This document shows, piece by piece, positions 1-5,636 of a stretch of 9,725 nt of DNA. Source of the stretch: Merdiplasma sp045118075 (lineage in GTDB: Bacteria; Bacillota; Clostridia; Lachnospirales; Lachnospiraceae); NCBI GenBank assembly GCA_045118075.1, contig JBGUOI010000097.1:1-9725 (forward strand), given 5' to 3'. Positions within the stretch are counted from its first letter, which is position 1; each line of letters opens with the position of its first letter. The position numbers and the translations under genes are program-made. The notes under the pieces were generated by a model. That model was not told the origin of the DNA. It saw only the letters and a program-made list of their open reading frames with translations, and ran no database searches.

Positions 1-7
1 CAGAGAC

Positions 8-24
8 GATAACAATTTGATAAC
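8..24 (+). repeat. 17-bp direct repeat, copy 1
   Basis: GATAACAATTTGATAAC occurs here and again, identical and in the same orientation, at 2907-2923. The unit is itself built from two GATAAC half-sites separated by AATTT. This copy lies just upstream of, and touching, the promoter of the HTH gene, so it could be an operator for that regulator. The two copies also bracket the whole accessory cassette, so they could instead be remnants of a recombination site. Confidence 0.6.
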
Positions 25-26
25 GC

Positions 27-55
27 TTGAACCGGTACGCTGTGCGTGCTAAAAT
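27..55 (+). promoter_or_regulatory. sigma-A promoter with extended -10, upstream of the HTH gene
   Basis: A -35-like TTGAAC (27-32) is separated by 17 bp from a -10 TAAAAT (50-55). The -10 is preceded by TGC, giving the extended -10 pattern TGnTAnAAT. The expected start of transcription falls about 6-8 bases later, at 61-63, on top of the favoured ATG at 63. No ribosome-binding sequence precedes that ATG. The promoter probably serves both the HTH gene and the Schlafen-like gene. Confidence 0.55.
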
Positions 56-62
56 GCATAAC

Positions 63-269
63 ATGGATAAAAAGAAAGAACTGGAACGAATAAAAGAAGA
101 AAGCGGGTTAAGCTGGAGGAAATTCGCGGAATCCTTCGGGATCCCCTACAGGACCGTGCAGGACTGGCATTTGGGCAACCGCCCGATGCCGGAGTACATC
201 CTGCGGCTTATGGTATATAAGGCGGAGACAGAAAAACTCCTCAGAGAATACAAAATTGAAAAGCGGTGA
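63..269 (+). CDS. small XRE-like helix-turn-helix DNA-binding protein
   Basis: A 68-residue basic protein, almost entirely one helix-turn-helix domain. The core covers about residues 10-45 (SGLSWRKFAESFGIPYRT, then the QDWHLGNRPMPEYILRLM recognition and support helices). It resembles the short clostridial HTH proteins that sit upstream of toxin-like or DUF genes, so it is probably an autoregulator or antitoxin-like repressor; that role is inferred. Starts at TTG 27, ATG 54 and ATG 63 are in frame. I prefer 63 because the extended -10 promoter ends at 55 and the HTH family usually begins close to this MDKKKELER segment. There is no SD, so translation may be leaderless. The gene lies 70 bp upstream of the Schlafen-like gene, with no terminator between, so the two are likely co-transcribed. 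Confidence 0.75.
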   Translation: MDKKKELERIKEESGLSWRKFAESFGIPYRTVQDWHLGNRPMPEYILRLMVYKAETEKLLREYKIEKR

Positions 270-339
270 ATCAGCATGAGGATAGCTGTTGACATCTGGA
301 CTATAAGACAGCCTGATGGTGAAAACGAGGTGATTATTA

Positions 340-1890
340 ATGAACAATCAGATTCCGTCATTGCCAAAAGAACTTCTGCAGTTGATCCGGCACGGCGAAA
401 ACTATCAGATTGAATATAAGGAAGCAAAGACTGATCTGCCAAAGACGCTGTTTGATTCGGTCTGCGCCTTTTCTAACAGAGAAGGCGGTGATATCTTTCT
501 CGGGGTTCATGATACAGGTGTGATTCTCGGTGTCGATTCCGCTTCTGCGCAAAAGCTGATTACAAATTTTGTTACACTTGCCAATAATAAGGACAAGATC
601 TTCCCTCCGCTCTATCTGGCGGCTATAGAATATGTCTTTGCTTCCGACGGCAGTTTTTCCGGCGTGGATAAGAAAGGAAAAAGGATTCAGGAACAGCCTG
701 GAGAGTATCATATCATTCATATCCATGTGCCGGTCAGCCCATCAGTCGTTCGTCACAAAGGCCGGATCTTTGACCGCAATGACGATGCTGACATGGATAT
801 AACAGATCTTTCCGACCGGGTTTTTCAATGTTATGCGCGTAAGCAGAGCACTTACTATGTGAACAGAGTCTATCCTCACTGGAACGCATCTGATCTGCGA
901 TCTGACCTGATCGATAAAGCCAGAGAGATGGCCGTTACCCGGAAGCAGCTTTTTGCAAAGCAGCGTCATCCCTGGGCGGATATGGACAATGAGGAATTGC
1001 TTAGAACGAGCGGTTTGATCCTGACCGATGAGGAAGGGAGAACCGGCATCACTCTTGCAGCTGTGCTTCTGTTCGGCACGGACAATATGATCGCCTCTGC
1101 CTGTGCGCATCATAAAACGGACTGTATTTATCGGGTCTATAATGTTGACCGCTATGATGACCGGGAAGTTATCCTGACAAACCTGATAGAATCCTATGAG
1201 CAGATGTTCTCCTTCGGACAGAAGCATTTGAATGATTTGTTTGTTCTTGACGGTATACAGAACGTCAGTGCGCGGGACAAGATACTTCGCGAGATTATAT
1301 CAAACTCTCTGGCCCATCGGGATTACTCCAGCGGCTATGTGGCCAAACTGCTGATTGAAAGGGACAAGATTTACGTGGAAAACGGAAATCGCGCACATGG
1401 TATCGGAGCTCTGGATATCAGAACCTTTGAGCCTTTTGCAAAGAACCCTGCTATCAGCAAGGTGTTCCGGGAAATAGGCTATGCGGACGAACTGGGTTCC
1501 GGCATGCGTAACAGCTATAAATATACGATAATGTACAGCGGTGCGGAGCCGGAATTCATCGAGGGCGATGTGTTCAAAATCATTATCCCTCTCTCTGTCG
1601 GGTCTATGACGAGGGTCGGACCACTGACTTCACCTGTAGCAAGTGGTGAAGTCAGTGGTGAAGTCAGTGGTGAAGTCATAAGTGTAAAGCTTGATATTCA
1701 GAAGCTTAACGCCCTTTTGGAATATTGCAGGGAGGCCAGAAGCAGGATCGAAATGCAAATGTACTGTGGGATCAAGTCTCAGGATTATTTCAGAAGAAAT
1801 ATTCTTTTGCCTCTTTTGGATAGCGGCAGACTTAAAAGAACGATTCCAGACAAGCCCAACAGCAGCAAGCAGAAGTATATCAAAGCATGA
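340..1890 (+). CDS. Schlafen/AlbA_2 domain protein with GHKL-type ATP-binding module (COG2865-like)
   Basis: A 516-residue cytoplasmic protein. Residues about 16-155 form an AlbA_2/Schlafen-type nucleic-acid domain (IEYKEAK, then FSNREGGDIFLGVHDTG, later GRIFDRNDDADMDIT). A middle region leads to a HATPase_c_4-type module with E318, N322 and the HRDY motif at 326-329, followed by ELGSGMR at 384-390. A linker carries SGEV three times (435-446). The C-terminal 70 residues are a winged-helix-like segment typical of this family and of Fic-associated tails (RSRIEMQMYCGIK, IPDKPNSSKQKY). Members are often labelled RecG-like or putative transcriptional regulators; their biochemical activity is not settled, and some Schlafen-type bacterial proteins belong to defence loci. 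The start is firm: SD GAGGTGAT at 327-334 stands 5 bases before ATG 340. The length is normal and no break is seen. Confidence 0.88.
   Translation: MNNQIPSLPKELLQLIRHGENYQIEYKEAKTDLPKTLFDSVCAFSNREGGDIFLGVHDTGVILGVDSASAQKLITNFVTLANNKDKIFPPLYLAAIEYVFASDGSFSGVDKKGKRIQEQPGEYHIIHIHVPVSPSVVRHKGRIFDRNDDADMDITDLSDRVFQCYARKQSTYYVNRVYPHWNASDLRSDLIDKAREMAVTRKQLFAKQRHPWADMDNEELLRTSGLILTDEEGRTGITLAAVLLFGTDNMIASACAHHKTDCIYRVYNVDRYDDREVILTNLIESYEQMFSFGQKHLNDLFVLDGIQNVSARDKILREIISNSLAHRDYSSGYVAKLLIERDKIYVENGNRAHGIGALDIRTFEPFAKNPAISKVFREIGYADELGSGMRNSYKYTIMYSGAEPEFIEGDVFKIIIPLSVGSMTRVGPLTSPVASGEVSGEVSGEVISVKLDIQKLNALLEYCREARSRIEMQMYCGIKSQDYFRRNILLPLLDSGRLKRTIPDKPNSSKQKYIKA
1620..1677 (+). repeat. three 12-bp tandem repeats plus a 15-bp inverted repeat inside the Schlafen-like gene
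   Basis: AGTGGTGAAGTC is repeated exactly three times at 1642-1653, 1654-1665 and 1666-1677, coding SGEV-SGEV-SGEV. The segment just before it, 1620-1634, is the perfect reverse complement of 1645-1659, giving a 15-bp stem with a 10-base loop. Much of the same segment can also pair with the second repeat (14 bp, 1621-1634 with 1657-1670). In mRNA this is a strong hairpin with two alternative registers, and in DNA a site prone to slippage in steps of four codons. Short tandem linkers at this position are common in the protein family; the inverted copy is the unusual part. Confidence 0.9.
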
Positions 1891-1916
1891 TATCATCAGA
1901 GAACCAGAAGAGCTTT

Positions 1917-1942
1917 CAGAGTGCCAAGGGCACTCTGTTTGG
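1917..1942 (+). terminator. rho-independent-like terminator after the Schlafen-like gene
   Basis: CAGAGTGCC (1917-1925) pairs perfectly with GGCACTCTG (1929-1937) around a three-base AAG loop. It starts 27 bases after the stop codon. The stem is strong but the following tract is only TTTGG, then TTTAAT, so termination may be partial and the UPF0175 gene could receive read-through. I see no convincing promoter between it and 1995. Confidence 0.6.
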
Positions 1943-1994
1943 CATTTAATATGTCATTTAAGCAGGAGTGTCTAAAACGGGCAAGGTGGTAGTT

Positions 1995-2294
1995 ATGAGT
2001 AAAATGTATGAGAGCCTGATGGGAGGATTGATGGAGGACCTTCAAGATAATCAGATATATGGCGAACCACAAGGAAGAAAGACAGTAATTAAGAAGAATT
2101 GCGAGTTGGAAAACCATGGGAAACTGGATACAGCCCTGAGTTGTTATTTCCAGAACAAAGCATCACTTGGGGCTTGTGCGCAGATTGCGGATATGAGCAA
2201 GGAAGATTTTATCGTATATCTGGGCGCAAAAGGTATTTCAATCTTTCAGTTTGATGATGAACGGGAGTTTATTGAGGAAATGAACAATGCATGA
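1995..2294 (+). CDS. UPF0175-type antitoxin, apparently orphan
   Basis: A 99-residue protein. Residues about 44-97 match the UPF0175 pattern: a helix, then ASLGACAQIADMSKEDFIVY with a short helix-turn-helix, then GISIFQFDDEREFIEEM. UPF0175 proteins are usually antitoxins paired with a downstream DUF3368 PIN-type toxin; no PIN-like gene follows here. The N-terminus (MSKMYESLMGGLMEDLQDN) resembles instead the leader seen on many clostridial XRE/HigA antitoxins, suggesting exchange of the N-terminal part; this is inference from memory of those families. ATG 1995 is preferred over GTG 1968 because AAGGTGGT at 1983-1990 is well placed for it. The stop overlaps an ATG at 2291, but the frame from there is only 15 codons long, perhaps the trace of a lost partner. 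Confidence 0.72.
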   Translation: MSKMYESLMGGLMEDLQDNQIYGEPQGRKTVIKKNCELENHGKLDTALSCYFQNKASLGACAQIADMSKEDFIVYLGAKGISIFQFDDEREFIEEMNNA

Positions 2295-2339
2295 AGATTA
2301 TCCGGTTGACTCCGGCATCTTCTGGACAGGAAGTCTGAT

Positions 2340-2588
2340 TTGATAAAGACTGGCAAGCTGAAGGAAACTTCGGGGGGGTTTACGAGGGCCAGTAACGGAA
2401 CCAAAATCAGATTTGACAGACGCTGTCTGGCATTTTTAGAAAGATATATTAATACATACCTATGGGTAAATGACAGCTTTGTCCTACTGAGTCATTTCAT
2501 GAAAAAGACACAGAAAACTCCCAAGAGGGAAATAGAGAAGGCGAAGCGCCTGTATGCGGATTTAAAAGAAAGGAGTGCAGAAAAATGA
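2340..2588 (+). pseudogene. HigB/RelE-type (Gp49-like) toxin remnant
   Basis: The open frame from TTG 2340 gives 82 residues. Only the last half looks like a toxin: about residues 38-79 (SFVLLSHFMKKTQKTPKREIEKAKR) match the C-terminus of phage Gp49-like/HigB ribonuclease toxins, including the typical KKTQKTP segment. Full-length members have roughly 110-120 residues; the normal N-terminal strands and the usual WELR-like region are absent in this frame. In the +1 frame, 2392-2436 reads VTEPKSDLTDAVWHF, which resembles the missing central part, so a frameshift near 2436 is likely. A G7 run at 2372-2378 is another possible slip point. The stop overlaps the next ATG (ATGA, 2585-2588), the usual coupling of toxin and antitoxin. 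TTG 2340 has no clear SD. Probably not a working toxin. Confidence 0.6.
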
Positions 2589-2833
2589 GATACAGCCCGA
2601 TCGGAGACAGCTGGGATGATTTCGAAACAGAAATTTTCACTCCGGAGGAAATTGCCGCCAGTGATCTTCGTGTAGCTCTGATTAATGAACTGATTTGTGC
2701 ACGCAACGAGAAGGGCATCACCCAGAGAGAGCTGGAGGAACTGAGTGGAGTCAGCCAGCCTGTTATTGCCAGAATGGAAAGCGGAGCTGCTGTGCCCAAA
2801 CTGGATACAGTGATAAAAATTCTGGCACATTAG
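2585..2833 (+). CDS. XRE-family HigA-like antitoxin, C-terminus lost by frameshift
   Basis: An 82-residue protein whose residues about 36-80 form an XRE helix-turn-helix (QRELEELSGVSQPVIARMES). The N-terminus (SWDDFETEIFTPEEIAASDLR) is the standard leader of clostridial HigA antitoxins, which bind and neutralise the upstream HigB toxin and repress their own operon. ATG 2585 overlaps the toxin stop and is preceded by AAGGAGTG at 2570-2577. After ILA the frame reads CAT TAG. In the next frame 2830-2883 continues LGKTLAIVPLETVRPAK and stop, the expected ending of the family. A single base, probably a C after 2828, is missing, removing 17 residues. The HTH itself is intact, so DNA binding may survive. 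Confidence 0.75.
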   Translation: MRYSPIGDSWDDFETEIFTPEEIAASDLRVALINELICARNEKGITQRELEELSGVSQPVIARMESGAAVPKLDTVIKILAH

Positions 2834-2883
2834 GTAAGACATTGGCAATTGTTCCTCTTGAGACAGTGCGTCCGGCAAAATAA
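2834..2883 (+). pseudogene. out-of-frame 3' tail of the HigA-like gene
   Basis: These bases carry the displaced C-terminal codons of the antitoxin. Read in the frame of 2830 they give LGKTLAIVPLETVRPAK and a TAA at 2881-2883. LGKTLAIVPLE after ILAP is the usual ending of related antitoxins, so the match to the 82-residue frame before it is convincing. Confidence 0.7.
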
Positions 2884-2906
2884 AGAGATATTGATAACAC
2901 ATCCCT

Positions 2907-2923
2907 GATAACAATTTGATAAC
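2907..2923 (+). repeat. 17-bp direct repeat, copy 2
   Basis: Identical to 8-24. Another TTGATAAC stands at 2891-2898, so this end carries three GATAAC half-sites. Beyond the exact match the two surroundings remain loosely alike: translated in the register of the repeat, both read DNNLIT followed within a few residues by PVR and a cysteine. They may therefore be two copies of a longer, partly decayed sequence. Confidence 0.6.
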
Positions 2924-2963
2924 ACCAGTTCGTATACCCTGTGGAATCAGAATAACTGGTATC
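2918..2963 (+). repeat. inverted repeat next to the second 17-bp copy
   Basis: ACCAGTT (2924-2930) pairs with AACTGGT (2954-2960) across 23 bases. Allowing a two-base bulge, GATA (2918-2921) also pairs with TATC (2960-2963) in part. It is not followed by a T tract, so it is not a terminator. It may be a recombinase or repressor site, or chance. Confidence 0.3.
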
Positions 2964-3126
2964 ATTGAATGTCAAAATCGTATATTTCTTAAAACCCAAA
3001 CGGGTTAGAAACAAAATCCGGTTTTAGAGTACGAATAAGAAAACGCCTGTGAATTCCCACCCTCCGCTATCCTCATTTTAGCAAATCGGACCAGCGAATA
3101 ATCCTATAACGAAATTATGATGACGG
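2924..3126. other. gene-free junction segment with tRNA-Ser-like 3' end
   Basis: I see no supportable gene here. Bases 3051-3070 (GAATTCCCACCCTCCGCTAT) resemble the last part of a tRNA-Ser gene: T-loop and T-stem (AAT-CCCAC), acceptor strand ACCCTCC, discriminator G, then CTA where CCA is expected. The T-loop TTCGAAT is not intact and no matching 5' half exists upstream within the window. It could be a decayed attachment-site duplicate left by integration into a tRNA gene. Confidence 0.25.
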
Positions 3127-3156
3127 AGCCCATTGCCAAGCGCAGTGGGCTTTTTT
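3127..3156 (+). terminator. orphan + strand rho-independent terminator 1
   Basis: AGCCCATTG (3127-3135) pairs with CAGTGGGCT (3143-3151) over 9 bp (one G-U), loop CCAAGCG, followed by six T (3151-3156, the first of them pairing). There is no intact gene immediately upstream on this strand; it may once have served a gene now displaced, or it ends read-through from the cassette. Confidence 0.8.
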
Positions 3157-3187
3157 CATGGTGCTGACGCACCAGATGAAGTGTGTA

Positions 3188-3213
3188 AAGCCCTCTGTGG
3201 AGGGCTTATTTTA
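3188..3213 (+). terminator. orphan + strand rho-independent terminator 2
   Basis: AAGCCCTC (3188-3195) pairs perfectly with GAGGGCTT (3200-3207) around TGTG, followed by ATTTTAT. It is oriented mainly for the + strand and lies 32 bases after terminator 1. From the other side the stem is followed by TACAC, so it is a poor terminator for purF, although it is the nearest GC-rich stem beyond the purF stop. Confidence 0.7.
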
Positions 3214-3320
3214 TCCATCAACAAGGGCAAGGGAGAATCCGTACTACCCGATATATGTAAAAACTACGTTATATATTATGTCGTGCTGGATCATAGGATT
3301 ATGGAAGTGCGGCGTTTCTT

Positions 3321-4742
3321 TTATAAAAGACTTGTTTTCTCTGACAACCGCTGTTCAAACCGGTTCTTTCTGGTATCTGCCGGTATTTTCGTTGGATAAT
3401 GGCCGTCAAAACATGCGCTGCAATAGTCCACGTTTCCGGAAAGCCTTTCCAGGCTGTTGACCGAAAGAAAGCCGAGGGAATCCGCCCCTATGATTTCTGC
3501 AATTTCGGGAACAGTATGATGACAGGAAATCAGATTTTCACTGGAATCAATATCTGTTCCATAAAAGCAGGGGAATAGAAATGGTGGAGCAGAAACACGC
3601 ATATGGATCTTTTTTGCACCTGCTTCACGAAGCAGTAAAATAATGCGGCCGCTGGTCGTACCCCGGACGATAGAGTCGTCTATCAGGACAATGCTCTTGT
3701 TTTCCACTACTTCTTTGACAGCAGATAATTTAATCTTCACTTGATCCAGGCGGTCGACGGGTGCAATGAAGGTTCTTCCGATATATTTGTTTTTGATCAG
3801 CCCTATGCCATAGGGAATACCCGATTCTCTGCTATAACCGAGCGCAGCATCCAGACCGGAGTCCGGAACGCCGATGACGATATCCGCATCTGCAGGATGT
3901 TCCCGCGCCAGAACCTTTCCGGCATTGATGCGGGCAGCATGTACAGACCGTCCGTCTATGACAGAATCCGGACGCGCGAAATAAATATATTCGAAGATAC
4001 AGAACTTTTTCTTTTTCGACCGGCAGTGTTCCCGTCTCGACAGAACACCTTCTTTACTGAATATCAGTATTTCTCCGGGCTCCACATCCCGGATGAATTC
4101 AGCCCCGACCGCATGGAGCGCACAGCTTTCGGAGGCGACTACATATACGCCGTCTTCTGTCTTTCCATAACAGAGCGGACGGAATCCGTAAGGGTCTCTG
4201 GCACAGATCAGCTTTTGCGGAGACATCAGCACCAGGGAATAGGCACCGTCCAGAATACCCATTGCACGGCTGAGCGCTTCTTCAATAGAAGGCGCGTTTA
4301 AACGTTCTTTTGTGACGATATAGGCAATGGTCTCAGTATCACTGGAAGTATGGAAAATGGCTCCGGACAGTTCAAGCGCCGAACGAAGTTCTGCCGCGTT
4401 GGAAAGATTTCCATTGTGTGCAATGGCCATTCTCCCTTTTTGATGGTTCACTTCGATCGGCTGGCAGTTATTCCGGTTTGTTCCACCGGTCGTTCCATAA
4501 CGTGTATGTGCAACGGCCATTGTGCCTTCGGGAAGGGAAGAAAGTGTATCCCGGCTGAATACTTCACTCACCAGGCCGATATCCTTATGGGATACAAACA
4601 GGCCGTCGTCATTTACAACGATTCCGCAGCTTTCCTGTCCTCTGTGCTGCAGGGCATATAACCCATAGTAACAGATATTTGCCGCATTAATCAGCTTTTC
4701 AGCAAAGACGCCGAAAACACCGCATTCTTCATGAATACTCAT
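3321..4742 (-). CDS. purF: amidophosphoribosyltransferase (glutamine PRPP amidotransferase)
   Basis: Catalyses the first committed step of purine synthesis: PRPP plus glutamine gives 5-phosphoribosylamine. The protein has 473 residues, a normal length. An N-terminal Ntn-type glutaminase domain covers about 7-240: Cys7 follows a six-residue propeptide (MSIHEE) and would become the catalytic N-terminal cysteine; HRGQES is at 33-38, HTRYGT at 79-84 and NGN at 110-112. The phosphoribosyltransferase domain has the PRPP loop IVLIDDSIVRGTT at 351-363. Cys248, Cys392, Cys441 and Cys444 match the four [4Fe-4S] ligands of the Bacillus-type enzyme, so this is the oxygen-sensitive, cluster-containing form. 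The start is supported by SD AAAGGAGA (4749-4756). It follows nadE by 30 bp on the same strand, evidently as one operon. No purine riboswitch is visible nearby. Confidence 0.97.
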   Translation of the reverse strand: MSIHEECGVFGVFAEKLINAANICYYGLYALQHRGQESCGIVVNDDGLFVSHKDIGLVSEVFSRDTLSSLPEGTMAVAHTRYGTTGGTNRNNCQPIEVNHQKGRMAIAHNGNLSNAAELRSALELSGAIFHTSSDTETIAYIVTKERLNAPSIEEALSRAMGILDGAYSLVLMSPQKLICARDPYGFRPLCYGKTEDGVYVVASESCALHAVGAEFIRDVEPGEILIFSKEGVLSRREHCRSKKKKFCIFEYIYFARPDSVIDGRSVHAARINAGKVLAREHPADADIVIGVPDSGLDAALGYSRESGIPYGIGLIKNKYIGRTFIAPVDRLDQVKIKLSAVKEVVENKSIVLIDDSIVRGTTSGRIILLLREAGAKKIHMRVSAPPFLFPCFYGTDIDSSENLISCHHTVPEIAEIIGADSLGFLSVNSLERLSGNVDYCSACFDGHYPTKIPADTRKNRFEQRLSEKTSLL

Positions 4743-4772
4743 ACGAGTTCTCCTTTTTCCTGATGCTCCTCC

Positions 4773-5516
4773 TCATTCGGACAGATTCATTTTGATATGC
4801 GGATCGAATGACGGCATGGGCTGAAGCTTAAAGAGGTTTGCGGCATGAAGCAGATTGATCCGATGTTGTATCTGCGGATCATCAATGATACCGGTCCGGA
4901 TGTACCGGTCAAGCACTTCATAGGTAAAACCGAGGTTGTCTTCGTCCGTTTTTCCGGAGAGGCCGTCGATCGGAGTCTTCTCAATGAGCGTCTCCGGTAA
5001 TCCCAGGACTCTTCCGATTGCTTTGACTTCCTGTACTGTCAGCAGACAGCAGGGGCTGAAATCGCCTGCCCCGTCCCCATATCTTGTAGCGTAGCCCACC
5101 CAGTCTTCGGAAAGATTGCAGGTGTTCGCGACCCGGCCGTTATTACTTTGCGAGACCGCATAAAGCGCTGCCATACGGATTCTTGCAGGAAGGTTGATTT
5201 CACTTTGACGGGACAGTTCGAAGGGAATGTTTTTTTTCAGTCCTTCTACAGAGTCCCGGATGTTGATTGTATAATGTCTGATACCGAGATGGTTTACCAG
5301 AAGCTGTGCTGCGTCGATATCGCTTTGTATCCCGTTTGGCATCAGGACACCGATCACACGCTCTGTTCCCAAAGCTTCTGCACAGAGAGCAGCTACGACA
5401 GAGCTATCCTTTCCTCCGGAGATTCCGATCACTGCGTTACAGTCCGGACCGTTCTTTTCGAAAAATTCCCGGATCCACAAAACACATTCCTCTTTTGTAA
5501 TTGTTGCGTCAAACAT
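4773..5516 (-). CDS. nadE: NH3-dependent NAD+ synthetase
   Basis: Converts deamido-NAD to NAD using ATP and ammonia, the last step of NAD synthesis. The 247-residue protein is the short ammonia-dependent form without the N-terminal nitrilase domain of glutamine-dependent enzymes. The PP-loop SGGKDS lies at 33-38. NTCNLSEDWVGYATRYGDGA (131-150) and GKTDEDNLGFTYEVLD (188-203) are the substrate and ATP-contacting segments of the family. The start at 5516 has GAGGA with AAAAC spacing upstream. The gene is first in the nadE-purF operon, behind a consensus promoter and a leader hairpin. The pairing of these two genes is unusual; both products use nitrogen donors, but I see no sequence sign of a physical partnership. 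Confidence 0.95.
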   Translation of the reverse strand: MFDATITKEECVLWIREFFEKNGPDCNAVIGISGGKDSSVVAALCAEALGTERVIGVLMPNGIQSDIDAAQLLVNHLGIRHYTINIRDSVEGLKKNIPFELSRQSEINLPARIRMAALYAVSQSNNGRVANTCNLSEDWVGYATRYGDGAGDFSPCCLLTVQEVKAIGRVLGLPETLIEKTPIDGLSGKTDEDNLGFTYEVLDRYIRTGIIDDPQIQHRINLLHAANLFKLQPMPSFDPHIKMNLSE

Positions 5517-5552
5517 GTTTTCCTCTTTGATCAGATTTTTTTGTTAATAGAT

Positions 5553-5588
5553 AAAAGGCGTCTCTGAGTTGTTTCACTCAAAGACGCC
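5553..5588 (-). terminator. leader hairpin or attenuator in front of nadE
   Basis: Read on the minus strand, GGCGTCT (5588-5582) pairs with AGACGCC (5563-5557), and after one mismatch TGAGT pairs with ACTCA, around a six-base loop. The stem is followed by TTTTAT. It begins only about 12 bases after the expected transcription start, so it could terminate, attenuate or protect the nadE-purF mRNA. The nadE start is 36 bases further on. Confidence 0.65.
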
Positions 5589-5606
5589 CTTGCCTTTACA
5601 CCGCTG

Positions 5607-5636
5607 ATTATATACTTTGGTACTTTCCGATGTCAA
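5607..5636 (-). promoter_or_regulatory. consensus sigma-A promoter of nadE-purF
   Basis: On the minus strand a perfect TTGACA (5636-5631) and a perfect TATAAT (5612-5607) are separated by 18 bp. Transcription would begin near 5599-5601, giving a leader of about 85 bases, too short for a purine riboswitch. Both hexamers being exact suggests strong constitutive initiation, which makes the hairpin immediately downstream a likely control point. Confidence 0.8.

Noticed and set aside
289..307. TTGACA followed by TATAAG upstream of the Schlafen-like gene
   Set aside because: The spacer is only 7 bp, far below the 16-18 bp needed, and there is no other -10 at the right distance.
1642..1677. CRISPR array
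   Set aside because: The 12-bp units are adjacent without spacers and are in-frame codons of the SGEV linker.
2413..2442. TTGACA inside the toxin remnant as an internal promoter for the antitoxin
   Set aside because: The best -10 at 17-18 bp is TTAGAA or TAGAAA, too weak; TATATT is 26 bp away.
3051..3070. A complete tRNA gene
   Set aside because: Only the 3' end is tRNA-like; there is no anticodon arm, D arm or 5' acceptor strand upstream.
3133..3460. Two + strand open frames overlapping the terminators and the purF end
   Set aside because: They run through terminator hairpins and antisense to purF, lack SD sites and show no family likeness.
3741..4661. Long + strand open frames opposite purF
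   Set aside because: They are antisense shadows of purF, which is confirmed by its catalytic and Fe-S residues.
5148..5567. + strand open frame opposite nadE and its leader
   Set aside because: Antisense shadow of nadE that also reads through the leader hairpin.
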